NCBI GenBank assembly: GCA_016286075.1
Contig: JAEERZ010000021.1
Span: 1-15,940, forward strand
DNA from: Selenomonadaceae bacterium
GTDB lineage: Bacteria; Bacillota; Negativicutes; Selenomonadales; Selenomonadaceae
Direction: 5' to 3'
DNA: 15,940 nt
The notes under the pieces are model-generated. The model was not told where the DNA came from. It saw only the letters and a list, made by a program, of their open reading frames with translations, and ran no database searches. The position numbers and the translations under genes were made by a program. Every line of letters begins with the position of its first letter. Position 1 is the stretch's first letter. Shown one piece after another: positions 1 through 6,296 of the stretch.

Positions 1-1
1 G

Positions 2-739
2 GAGCGCGTGCGCCATTACTATACCTATGAACCGGTGCTTTACGACGAGGCGCCGCTAGGGTTGAAAGGCGATTATTCGTGGCGCGTCCGCGCCCTGGAC
101 GGCAATGGGAGGAAGTGGAGCGACTGGTCGGAGCCGGAAAATTTTTCCGTGCATGCGCCGGTAACCGTTGCGGCTCTCGGAGACAGTATCACCCACGGCG
201 GCGGCGCTGTGATGACGCCGCCTTCCCGCGCACTTTATTGTTGGGAAAGTTATGCGGGCCTCCCGGTCAAGAACCTTGGCAAGAGCGGCGACAGCACTTA
301 CGATTTGCTGCAGCGGTTTGAGCGGGATGTGCTGCCCTTCGAGCCGAAATATCTGGTGATTATGGGCGGCGTCAACGACTTCCGCGTCGGCGCGCCTGCT
401 TCCGCTACGATACAGCGGCTTTCGCTCCTCGCGGAGAAATGCCGCGCTCACAATATCACGCCTGTGTTCGCGACGGCGACGCCGATCTGCCCGCGATTGA
501 TGGCAAAGGTTTGGGATATCGAGCCGGCGGCTTGGAGCTGGAAAGCCGAGCAACGCGCTATCAACGAATGGATCATGGAGCAGCCCTATGCTGTGGACGT
601 GGCGACGCCTCTACTCGACGAAAACGGCGAGCTGAAGGAAGCGCTGACCACCGACGGCCTGCATCCGGACGCCGAAGCGAAAAAAATCATTGGCGAGATT
701 ATCGGAAAGTATCTGCGGGAAAAATTCGGATTGAAATAA
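2..739 (+). CDS. SGNH/GDSL-family hydrolase with N-terminal Fn3-like segment (5' truncated)
   Basis: The frame is open to the left window edge, so the N-terminus, and any signal peptide, is missing; a GTG at 8 is probably internal. Numbering from that GTG, residues ~20-48 (YSWRVRALDGNGRKWSDWSEP) resemble the last strands of a fibronectin-type-III or sugar-binding beta-sandwich. An SGNH hydrolase core follows: block I GDSITHGG with nucleophile Ser60, block II around GKSGDST, block III GGVND with Asn123, and block V DGLHPD with Asp216 and His219. All four signature blocks are intact, so the enzyme should be an active esterase or deacetylase, by family precedent acting on acylated sugars or lipids. 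The exact substrate cannot be read from the sequence. The gene ends 13 bp before a strong terminator and is convergent with the hsp20 gene. The SGNH assignment is firm; the Fn3-like domain is inferred from a fragment. Confidence 0.85.
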   Translation, partial: ERVRHYYTYEPVLYDEAPLGLKGDYSWRVRALDGNGRKWSDWSEPENFSVHAPVTVAALGDSITHGGGAVMTPPSRALYCWESYAGLPVKNLGKSGDSTYDLLQRFERDVLPFEPKYLVIMGGVNDFRVGAPASATIQRLSLLAEKCRAHNITPVFATATPICPRLMAKVWDIEPAAWSWKAEQRAINEWIMEQPYAVDVATPLLDENGELKEALTTDGLHPDAEAKKIIGEIIGKYLREKFGLK

Positions 740-752
740 AAGCATACACAAC

Positions 753-787
753 AAAGGAGCCGCAAGCGTTTTGCTTGCGGCTCCTTT
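753..787. terminator. Bidirectional intrinsic terminator between SGNH hydrolase and hsp20
   Basis: Perfect 15-bp stem (AAAGGAGCCGCAAGC at 753-767 against 773-787) with a 5-nt GTTTT loop. The stem ends in A on the left and T on the right, so it gives a short U tract on either strand and can end both convergent genes. Confidence 0.9.
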
Positions 788-818
788 TACGAAAGAAAGG
801 GGGAGTATAACTGTAGGT

Positions 819-1280
819 TTACTTGATGTCAATTTTACGGGAGACTTCGGCTTCCGTCTGCTTCGGCAGGTCGACCTTCAGCACGCCGTCGGTGAATTCC
901 GCGCCAATCTTCGACTCGTCGATGCCGTCGATGTAGAACGAGCGGGACATGCTGCCCGTCGAGCGTTCGCGGCGGATGTAGCTGCCATTGTCGTCCTTTT
1001 CGTCCTTCTGCTCCTCATGCTTCGCCTCGATGGTCAGGTAGCTGTTCTCATAGGAGAGCGCGATGTTCTCCTTCTTCATGCCGGGCAGCTCCGCCGTCAG
1101 CTCATAGGCGTCGCCGTTGTCCTTGACGTCCACCCGGAACGACTGCGCGCCCCAGTTCGAGGAGAAGGGGGCGAGGCCGCTGCGGAAGAACGGCTCGTTG
1201 AATACGTCGAAAATCTGGGAGAACGGGTCCTCTCTTCTTGCCAAATCCTTTCTTGCTCCAAACGGTACCAGTCCAAACAT
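819..1280 (-). CDS. Hsp20/alpha-crystallin family small heat-shock protein
   Basis: A 153-aa ATP-independent holdase chaperone that binds unfolding proteins in the cytoplasm as an oligomer. An N-terminal arm (~1-45, rich in Phe/Pro) precedes the alpha-crystallin domain (~46-140), which contains FRVDVKDNGDAYELTAELPG, KKENIALSYENSYLTIEAKH and the hallmark GVLKVDLPK. The tail is short and ends KIDIK, which can serve as the I-x-I anchoring motif. Length is typical of bacterial Hsp20. I chose ATG 1280 because the AAGGAG site (1291-1296, - strand reading) lies 10 nt upstream of it; a TTG at 1289 is only about 2 nt from that site. The gene is monocistronic, with a long (~110 nt) leader and a promoter overlapped by repeats, described separately. 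The family call is certain. Confidence 0.95.
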   Translation of the reverse strand: MFGLVPFGARKDLARREDPFSQIFDVFNEPFFRSGLAPFSSNWGAQSFRVDVKDNGDAYELTAELPGMKKENIALSYENSYLTIEAKHEEQKDEKDDNGSYIRRERSTGSMSRSFYIDGIDESKIGAEFTDGVLKVDLPKQTEAEVSRKIDIK

Positions 1281-1349
1281 AGTAATCAATCTCCTTTCTA
1301 AATAGGAAGCGAATGATTCTTCGTTTCCTGCCTCGCCTTTCGGCTTTTT

Positions 1350-1421
1350 CTTTTTGACTTTTCGGAGGACTCTTGATAAATCCTCTTTTCAAGTATTATT
1401 ATACTCATAAAAGTCAAAAAG
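1350..1421. repeat. 13-bp inverted repeat flanking the hsp20 start site, with nested inverted repeat
   Basis: CTTTTTGACTTTT (1350-1362) and its exact reverse complement AAAAGTCAAAAAG (1409-1421) are 46 bp apart and bracket the -10 box. One arm overlaps the -35 side of the promoter and the other lies in the leader. A second inverted repeat, GAGGA (1365-1369) and TCCTC (1381-1385), sits between them. The arrangement fits a two-site operator or an RNA structure in the leader. It does not match CIRCE or the CtsR consensus. Confidence 0.5.
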
Positions 1422-1425
1422 TCAA
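1398..1425 (-). promoter_or_regulatory. Sigma-A-type promoter of hsp20
   Basis: Reading the - strand: -35 TTGACT (1425-1420), 16-bp spacer, -10 TATAAT (1403-1398). Transcription would start near 1391, giving a ~110-nt leader. The -35 is one of three GTCAA copies spaced 8 bp apart (+ strand 1413, 1421, 1429), so a factor bound to them would block RNA polymerase. Confidence 0.75.
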
Positions 1426-1481
1426 TACGTCAAAACAACAAATTTTGAAATTTTTTTGTAACGTGGGAAAAGGGCGCGATG

Positions 1482-1510
1482 TTGCGCTTTTTCGCGGTTC
1501 GGGGTATACT
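1482..1510 (+). promoter_or_regulatory. Promoter of the chromate-transporter pair
   Basis: -35 TTGCGC (1482-1487), 17-bp spacer, -10 TATACT (1505-1510). The -10 is close to consensus and the -35 is moderate. It lies 33 bp upstream of the first CHR gene. Confidence 0.55.
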
Positions 1511-1542
1511 TTTTCCAAGATGGTTCGAAGGAGGGGGAAGTT

Positions 1543-2118
1543 GTGCCGGAGGAGAAATTGCCGGAGCGCGGCTCCCATTTTTATCGCGCGCTGTTTTGCT
1601 CGACTTTCTTGATCAGCGCCTTCACCGTGGGTGGAGGATTCGTCATCATTCCCCTGCTCAAAGCGAAATATGTGGACGAATACGGCTGGCTGGAGGATAA
1701 GGAGACCCTTGACCTTGTGGCTATCGCGCAGTCGCTTCCCGGCGTGGTGGCGGTCAACGCGGCGATCTTGCTGGGCTATCGTATGGCGGGAATCCCGGGC
1801 GCTTTGACGGCGCTTTTCGCCACGATACTGCCGCCGCTGATTACGCTTTCCATCATCTCCCAGGCGTATGACTTTTTTATCCAGTCGCCCTTGGTGCGGC
1901 TGCTGCTGAAAGGCATGCAATGCGGCGCGACGGCGCTGATTGTCAACGTGGCTGTCGATCTCGTCCGCAAGCAGTGCAAAAAACGGTTGGCGATTCCGCT
2001 GGTGATTCTCGTCGGAACCTTCGTCGCAAATTTCTATTTCGACGTAAACCTGATGCTGCTCGTGGTCATGGACGGCGTTTTGGGATTGCTGCTGCTTCGT
2101 TCTCCGGAGTATGATTGA
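1543..2118 (+). CDS. Chromate transporter (CHR) family protein, first half-size subunit
   Basis: A 191-aa hydrophobic membrane protein of the short-chain CHR family (Pfam Chromate_transp). The family motif appears at residues ~26-60: FTVGGGFVIIPLLKAKYVDEYGWL, then DLVAIAQSLPGVVAVNAA and GYRMAGIPGALTA. About five or six membrane segments can be discerned. Long CHR proteins (ChrA, ~400 aa) carry two such halves; here the halves are separate genes in tandem, and such pairs work together. Characterised members export chromate or take up sulfate-like anions, but the physiological substrate here is unknown. The GTG start at 1543 is supported by AAGGAGGGGG (1528-1537). The second CHR gene follows within 20 bp. 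Confidence 0.88.
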   Translation: MPEEKLPERGSHFYRALFCSTFLISAFTVGGGFVIIPLLKAKYVDEYGWLEDKETLDLVAIAQSLPGVVAVNAAILLGYRMAGIPGALTALFATILPPLITLSIISQAYDFFIQSPLVRLLLKGMQCGATALIVNVAVDLVRKQCKKRLAIPLVILVGTFVANFYFDVNLMLLVVMDGVLGLLLLRSPEYD

Positions 2119-2138
2119 AGGAAGGGGCGGGCGCTTTG

Positions 2139-2711
2139 ATGTTGTGCATGGTTTTGTTTTGGGAATTTGCAAAGATCGGGCTTTTCTGCGTGGGCGGCGG
2201 CTACGCGTCGATGCCGCTGATCCAGGCCTGCGTCGTGGACGATTACCATTGGCTGACTCTTTCCGAGTTCATTGACGTCTTTACTATCTCCCAGATGACG
2301 CCGGGGCCTATCGGGATCAACGCGGCGACTTTCGCGGGCATGAAAGTCGCGGGATTTCCCGGTTCGGTGGCTGCGACGTTGGGGTTTGCCGCGCCGTCGT
2401 TCCTGCTCTGCCTTTTCGTGGCGCGTCTTTTTTACCGGTACGGCAGTATCGGCTGGATTCGCGGCGTGCTGAACGGCCTGCGTCCTGCCGTCGTCGCTCT
2501 GATTTGCGCGGCGGGGCTTTCCTTCGTCGCGTTGTCCCTCTTCGGGGCGGAGCGGTTCCCGACGGAGCTGGCGTCTTTGAAAGCAGGATTCGATCTGAAA
2601 AACGCAGCGGTTCTCCTGTTAGCCTTTATCGCCGTCCGAAGGAAAGTGAACGTGATTCACGTTTTGTTGGGTTCCGGCCTTTGCGGCGTGGCGCTGGGTA
2701 TGCTGGGATAG
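2139..2711 (+). CDS. Chromate transporter (CHR) family protein, second half-size subunit
   Basis: A 190-aa membrane protein homologous to its upstream partner. It carries FCVGGGYASMPLIQACVVDDYHWL, FIDVFTISQMTPGPIGINAATFAGMKVAGFPGS and several hydrophobic helices. The conserved TPGPIGINAATF motif here differs from the LPGVVAVNAA of the partner, as is normal for the two non-identical halves of a CHR pair. I prefer ATG 2139, downstream of the purine-rich GAAGGAAGGGG, although the frame is open with a TTG at 2115 that would overlap the upstream gene by 4 nt. Either way translation is probably coupled to the first gene. The same uncertainty about the transported anion applies. Confidence 0.86.
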   Translation: MLCMVLFWEFAKIGLFCVGGGYASMPLIQACVVDDYHWLTLSEFIDVFTISQMTPGPIGINAATFAGMKVAGFPGSVAATLGFAAPSFLLCLFVARLFYRYGSIGWIRGVLNGLRPAVVALICAAGLSFVALSLFGAERFPTELASLKAGFDLKNAAVLLLAFIAVRRKVNVIHVLLGSGLCGVALGMLG

Positions 2712-2719
2712 GAGAATGA

Positions 2720-2749
2720 AACGGGCGGGAGGAGCGCAAACGTCCCGTT
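2720..2749 (+). terminator. Possible weak terminator after the CHR pair
   Basis: AACGGGCG (2720-2727) pairs with CGTCCCGTT (2741-2749) with one bulged T and a 13-nt loop. There is no U tract, so it is either a weak or Rho-assisted terminator, or an mRNA 3' end stabiliser. Confidence 0.3.
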
Positions 2750-2768
2750 ATGTATACCGTAATACATA
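2749..2768. promoter_or_regulatory. Inverted repeat TATGTAT-N6-ATACATA, candidate operator
   Basis: A perfect 7-bp inverted repeat with a 6-bp spacer ending 10 bp upstream of the -35 box of the D-glutamate operon, a position suited to an activator. It contains TGTATAC (2751-2757) followed by AATACA (2761-2766). The same two blocks recur upstream of the symporter gene at 13397-13409. Confidence 0.45.
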
Positions 2769-2778
2769 GCGTTTTCGA

Positions 2779-2807
2779 TAGACAAAGAAAACTCGGAGTG
2801 CTATACT
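2779..2807 (+). promoter_or_regulatory. Promoter of the D-glutamate/5-oxoproline operon
   Basis: -35 TAGACA (2779-2784, 5 of 6 consensus bases), 17-bp spacer, -10 TATACT (2802-2807, 5 of 6). The start would be near 2814, leaving a ~97-nt leader before the first gene. It is the only convincing promoter seen for the six-gene operon. Confidence 0.72.
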
Positions 2808-2840
2808 CTTCCATGGGCTGGAAACAGTTTGACGGCTATG

Positions 2841-2896
2841 AAGCCTTGCGGCGGCGGTGCGAATTTTGCATCTCCGTTATGGGGCTTTTATTTTTT
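2841..2896 (+). terminator. Terminator-like leader hairpin (possible attenuator) before the DUF4392 gene
   Basis: A long imperfect hairpin: AAGCCT (2841-2846) with GGGGCT-type arm 2882-2887, CGG (2852-2854) with CCG (2874-2876), and GGTGC (2856-2860) with GCATC (2868-2872). It is followed at once by TTTTATTTTTT (2886-2896) and then the ribosome-binding site. Its position between promoter and first gene suggests attenuation rather than final termination. The structure was worked out by eye. Confidence 0.35.
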
Positions 2897-2910
2897 CGGA
2901 GGTGGAATGT

Positions 2911-3762
2911 ATGGAGCGCATCGAGGACATTATCCTTCGCCATTCCCAACGGGGCATGACGAAGCTGCGGCCCTATATGGATGCGGATTATTGCCGCTTG
3001 GCCGCGGAGGAGATCTATTCGTGGAAGCGGGGCGTTGTTTTCCTGACGACAGGCTTTTACGTGGCCGGCTACCCGGAAACGGACGGGCCGACGGGCACGG
3101 CGGTTTTGGCCAGCGTGCTTCGGGATATGGGCTTCCGCCCGGTCATCGTCACCGAGCCGGAAAATGCGGAACTGTTTACGATCCGGGGCTTTGAGGTCAT
3201 CCCGGCAGAGGTCGGCGTGGAGGCCGGCTTCTTCCATCAGATGATTTCCGAGCATCAGCCGGTGGGCATGATTTCGGTGGAGCGCTGCGGGCTGAACGCG
3301 GAGAACGATTACGCGAATATGCGCGGCGTCTCGATCCGCGAGCATAACGCGCCGACGGACGTGCTGTTCCAGATCGCGCCCGAATATTCCATCGCTACGG
3401 TGGGCGTCGGCGACGGCGGCAACGAGATCGGCATGGGCAACGTGGCGGACGTGATTGAGAAAGATTTGTCCCTCGTGCCCTGCGTCGTGAAGGTCGACCA
3501 TCTGGTCATCGCCAGCGTCTCGAACTGGGGCGCTTACGGTCTTGCCGCTTATTTGTCGATCCTTGACGGCAAGCACCTGATGCCGTCTTATGACTGGGCG
3601 GCGGATTATATGAAGGAAACGGTGGAAATCGGCAGCGTGGACGGCATCACCCACGAGCGCGTGACCCACGTGGACGGTTTCGACGAGAGCGTGGAGCAGG
3701 AAATCCTTGACGCGCTGGCGGCCGAAATCGACGCGGAACTGGCACAACGCGCCGCGGTATAA
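2911..3762 (+). CDS. DUF4392 protein, homologous to the C-terminal half of D-glutamate cyclase (DGLUCY)
   Basis: A 283-aa soluble protein of the DUF4392 / D-glutamate-cyclase-like C-terminal family (Pfam PF14336). Visible family signatures are TTGFYVAGYPETDGPTGT (46-63), VERCGLNAENDYANMRG (123-139), the hallmark glycine loop GVGDGGNEIGMGN (165-177) and SNWGAYGL (204-211). In mammals this domain follows a DUF1445 domain in mitochondrial DGLUCY, which converts D-glutamate to 5-oxo-D-proline and water. Here DUF1445 is encoded separately, three genes downstream. ATG 2911 is chosen because GGAGGTGG (2899-2906) precedes it; upstream extension in frame to 2857 has no such site. First gene of the operon. 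The family call is strong; the catalytic role of this domain on its own is inference. Confidence 0.88.
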   Translation: MERIEDIILRHSQRGMTKLRPYMDADYCRLAAEEIYSWKRGVVFLTTGFYVAGYPETDGPTGTAVLASVLRDMGFRPVIVTEPENAELFTIRGFEVIPAEVGVEAGFFHQMISEHQPVGMISVERCGLNAENDYANMRGVSIREHNAPTDVLFQIAPEYSIATVGVGDGGNEIGMGNVADVIEKDLSLVPCVVKVDHLVIASVSNWGAYGLAAYLSILDGKHLMPSYDWAADYMKETVEIGSVDGITHERVTHVDGFDESVEQEILDALAAEIDAELAQRAAV

Positions 3763-3796
3763 TATTATTGAAGAGATTTGAGGAGGAAATCACAGA

Positions 3797-4636
3797 ATGA
3801 AAAACCTTGGTTATTACAATGGAAAGTATGACGAGCTGGAAAATATGTCGATCCCGATGAACGACCGTTCCCATTGGTTCGGCGACGGCGTTTACGACGC
3901 GGGTCCGGCGCGCAATTATCACATTTTCGCGATTGACGACCATGTGGACCGCTTTTTCAACAGCGCGGCGCTGCTGGACATCAATATGCCGGTGACGAAG
4001 CAGGAATTGAAAGACCTCCTGAACGACCTCGTCAAGAAAGTGGACACGGGCAACCTGTTCGTCTATTATCAGGTGACGCGCGGCACGGGCATCCGCAACC
4101 ACGTATTCACCGAGGGCAAAGGCAACCTCTGGGTCATGTTGATTCCGGCGGAAATCAACGACGGCACGAAGGCGGTTTCGGTCATCACCGAGCCGGACAC
4201 CCGGTTCTTCCATTGCAATATCAAGACGCTGAACCTGATCCCGTCGGTCATGGCGGCGGAGAAGGCCAAGAAGGCCGGCTGCCATGAGGCGATCCTGTAC
4301 CGTCCGGGCGGACGCGTGACCGAGTGCGCGCACAGCAACTGCCATATCATCAAAGACGGCAAGCTGTTCACGGCGCCGACGGACGAATTGATCCTGCCGG
4401 GCATTGCTCGCGCCCATCTGATCAAGAAGTGCAAAGAGCTGGGCATCGCGGTCAGCGAGACGCCGTATTATCTGAACGATTTGATGAACGCAGAGGAAGT
4501 TCTCGTCACGAGCTCTTCGAATCTCTGCGTCCGCGTCGACCACATCGACGGCAAGCCGGTGGGCGGCAAGCAGCCGGAGCTTTTCGAGAAGATGCGCAAG
4601 GCGGTTCTGGACGAGTTCTTGGAAGCGACGAAATAA
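3797..4636 (+). CDS. dat: Class IV PLP aminotransferase, probable D-amino-acid transaminase
   Basis: A 279-aa fold-type IV PLP enzyme, matching the usual length of D-alanine aminotransferase, which exchanges D-alanine + 2-oxoglutarate with pyruvate + D-glutamate. Seen in the sequence: GDGVYDAG with Tyr33; VTRGTGIRNHVF with Arg100 and His102, corresponding to the R-x-H pair that holds the substrate carboxylate in the Bacillus D-enzyme; CNIKTLNLIPSVMA with the PLP lysine Lys143; VTECAHSN with Glu176, the residue that contacts the pyridine nitrogen; and the phosphate-binding TSSSN near the C-terminus. These favour D-amino-acid specificity over BcaT or PabC, whose corresponding loops differ. AGGAGG (3781-3786) sits 10 nt before the ATG. 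The context, beside D-glutamate-cyclase-like and 5-oxoprolinase genes, agrees. Confidence 0.87.
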   Translation: MKNLGYYNGKYDELENMSIPMNDRSHWFGDGVYDAGPARNYHIFAIDDHVDRFFNSAALLDINMPVTKQELKDLLNDLVKKVDTGNLFVYYQVTRGTGIRNHVFTEGKGNLWVMLIPAEINDGTKAVSVITEPDTRFFHCNIKTLNLIPSVMAAEKAKKAGCHEAILYRPGGRVTECAHSNCHIIKDGKLFTAPTDELILPGIARAHLIKKCKELGIAVSETPYYLNDLMNAEEVLVTSSSNLCVRVDHIDGKPVGGKQPELFEKMRKAVLDEFLEATK

Positions 4637-4639
4637 ATC

Positions 4640-5335
4640 ATGGACAACATGAAAATCCTTCCGGCGGGGGACAGGGCGCTGGTGGCGGACTTCGGAAACG
4701 TGATTTCCGAGGACGTGAACCGAAAGGTCAACGTGCTGAAAAAATCCCTGCTGGCGGCAAAGGTAGCGGGCGTGCGGGAGATGATCCCCACGTACCGCTC
4801 TCTTTTGGTAGAATACAATCCTTCCGTCATCTCCATGCAGGACCTTTCCCGGCGGATCGAGGCGGCGAGCCTTGAGGGCGCGGGAGTGGAGGCGGAGAAA
4901 AAGCGCGTGCTGGAAATTCCCTGCTGCTACGGCGGCCAATATGGGGAAGATCTGGCGGGGCTTGCAGAGCTGACGGGGCTATCTGAAAAAGAAATCATCG
5001 ACATCCACGCGGGGACGGAATACCGCGTTTACATGCTCGGCTTCTTGCCGGGCTTTGTCTATTTGGGCGGTATGGACGAACGCATCGCCGCGCCGCGGCT
5101 CAAATCGCCCCGCGTCTCGATTCCTGCCGGGTCCGTCGGCATCGGCGGCAGCCAGACCGGGGTGTATCCGATGGCCTCGCCGGGCGGCTGGCGGCTCATC
5201 GGCATGACGCCCGTGGATTTTTACGATCCGAAACGTGAAAAGCCCGTGCTCTGCGAGGCGGGCGATTATATCCGCTTCGTGCCGATCTCGCCCGAGGAAT
5301 ACGAGCGGCAAAAGAAGGAGGGCGGCGCGGTATGA
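4640..5335 (+). CDS. pxpB: 5-oxoprolinase subunit PxpB (KipI family)
   Basis: A 231-aa protein of the allophanate-hydrolase-subunit-1 / KipI family (Pfam CT_C_D), a subunit of ATP-dependent 5-oxoprolinase PxpABC, which opens 5-oxoproline to glutamate. Motifs: GDRALVADFGN (9-19), IPTYRSLLVEYNP, LEIPCCYGG, YMLGFLPGFVYLGGMD, IPAGSVGIGGSQTGVYPMASPGGW, and a C-terminal GDYIRFVPIS strand. Length is near E. coli PxpB (~218 aa) and B. subtilis KipI (~240 aa). The first ATG lies 3 nt after the aminotransferase stop with no good Shine-Dalgarno site, so translation is probably coupled; an ATG at 4649 is an alternative start. It overlaps pxpC by 4 nt (ATGA). KipI was first described as a sporulation-kinase inhibitor in B. 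subtilis; the operon supports the enzymatic role here. Confidence 0.93.
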   Translation: MDNMKILPAGDRALVADFGNVISEDVNRKVNVLKKSLLAAKVAGVREMIPTYRSLLVEYNPSVISMQDLSRRIEAASLEGAGVEAEKKRVLEIPCCYGGQYGEDLAGLAELTGLSEKEIIDIHAGTEYRVYMLGFLPGFVYLGGMDERIAAPRLKSPRVSIPAGSVGIGGSQTGVYPMASPGGWRLIGMTPVDFYDPKREKPVLCEAGDYIRFVPISPEEYERQKKEGGAV

Positions 5336-6219
5336 GCATTCTCGTGAAAACGCCCGGCCCCTTGACGACGGTGCAGGACGAGGGGCGGTTCTTTTATCAG
5401 TCCAGCGGCATACGCCCTTCCGGCGTGATGGACGCCGCCGCTTATGAGGCGGCCAACGCCCTTGTCGGCAATACGAAGGGCGAGGCCGTGCTGGAAATGA
5501 CGTTTCTCGGAGCGACGCTGGAATTTCAGTCGGCGGCATGGTTCGCGCTGACGGGCGCGGATATGCAGGCAAAGCTGGACGGCGCGCCGGTTGCACGCTA
5601 TCAGGCAATTCGCGCCGAGGCAGGGCAGACGCTGGCCGTCGGCATGGCGGTCTCCGGCTGCCGGGGCTATCTGGCCGTGCGCGGCGGCGTCGACGTGCCG
5701 CTGGTCATGGGCAGCCGCTCCACGGATGTCAGCGCGAAGCTCGGCGGCTTCGAGGGACGGGCGCTGAAAGCGGGCGACGTTTTGCCGACGCTTGCCGCCG
5801 ACGATTGGACGCCGACGGACCTGTGCTATGAGCCGCCCGTTTATGAAAGCGAGATTACGGTGCGTGTCGTTCCCGGCCCGCAGGAGGAATACTTCACGGC
5901 GGCGGGGCTTGATACGTTTTTCTCGGCCGCTTACGAAATCAGCCCGAACAGCGACCGCATGGGGCTCCGCCTCGACGGGCCGGAAGTCGAGAGCATAAGC
6001 GGTACGGACATCGTTTCCGACGGGATCGTGTTCGGTTCGATCCAGGTGCCCTCCGGCGGCGTGCCGATCATCCTGATGGCCGACCATCAGACGGCGGGCG
6101 GCTACGCGAAAATCGGGACGGTTCTTTCCTTCGACCTGCCGAAGCTCGCGCAGGCAAGGCCGGGGGACACGGTGCATTTCGTGCGGATCAGCGCGGAAGA
6201 CGCGCAAAAGCTTTATTGA
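5332..6219 (+). CDS. pxpC: 5-oxoprolinase subunit PxpC (KipA family, biotin-dependent carboxyltransferase-like)
   Basis: A 295-aa protein of the allophanate-hydrolase-subunit-2 / KipA family (Pfam CT_A_B), partner of PxpB in 5-oxoprolinase. Characteristic segments are GPLTTVQDEGR near the N-terminus, IRPSGVMDAAAYEAAN, GCRGYLAVRGGVDVP, VRVVPGPQEEYF, NSDRMGLRLDGP and SGGVPIILMADHQTAGGY near the C-terminus. It is slightly shorter than E. coli PxpC (~310 aa) but contains all of these blocks. The start overlaps the pxpB stop as ATGA, with AAGGAGG (5315-5321) 10 nt upstream. The stop codon lies inside the left end of a dispersed palindromic repeat that separates it from the DUF1445 gene. The 'biotin-dependent carboxyltransferase' label often attached to this family is a homology label, not the function. 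Confidence 0.93.
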   Translation: MSILVKTPGPLTTVQDEGRFFYQSSGIRPSGVMDAAAYEAANALVGNTKGEAVLEMTFLGATLEFQSAAWFALTGADMQAKLDGAPVARYQAIRAEAGQTLAVGMAVSGCRGYLAVRGGVDVPLVMGSRSTDVSAKLGGFEGRALKAGDVLPTLAADDWTPTDLCYEPPVYESEITVRVVPGPQEEYFTAAGLDTFFSAAYEISPNSDRMGLRLDGPEVESISGTDIVSDGIVFGSIQVPSGGVPIILMADHQTAGGYAKIGTVLSFDLPKLAQARPGDTVHFVRISAEDAQKLY

Positions 6220-6284
6220 GAGTGGAGAGTTGAGAGTGAAGATAAAACGCTCTCAATTCCACTCTTCACTCTTTACTCTTTATA
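6218..6284 (+). repeat. Dispersed palindromic intergenic repeat, copy 1
   Basis: GAGAGTGGAGAGTTGAGAG (6218-6236) and a complementary right arm form a large imperfect hairpin: TTGAGAG (6230-6236) with CTCTCAA (6250-6256), and GAGTGGA (6220-6226) with TCCACTC (6258-6264), then ACTCTTCACTC (6261-6271) and ACTCTT. A diverged copy is at 12010-12068. It fills nearly the whole pxpC-DUF1445 gap and may act on mRNA stability or as a partial terminator within the operon. Confidence 0.65.
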
Positions 6285-6296
6285 GGGGGAACCACA

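Noticed and set aside
1290..1440. CIRCE or CtsR operator upstream of hsp20
   Set aside because: No TTAGCACTC-N9-GAGTGCTAA is present. The GTCAA units are spaced 8 bp, whereas the CtsR heptads I know are spaced 10 bp.
5332..6219. Biotin-dependent carboxyltransferase or urea amidolyase function for the PxpB/PxpC pair
   Set aside because: No biotin carboxylase, biotin-carrier or allophanate hydrolase gene is nearby, while PxpA and D-glutamate-cyclase-like genes are in the same operon.
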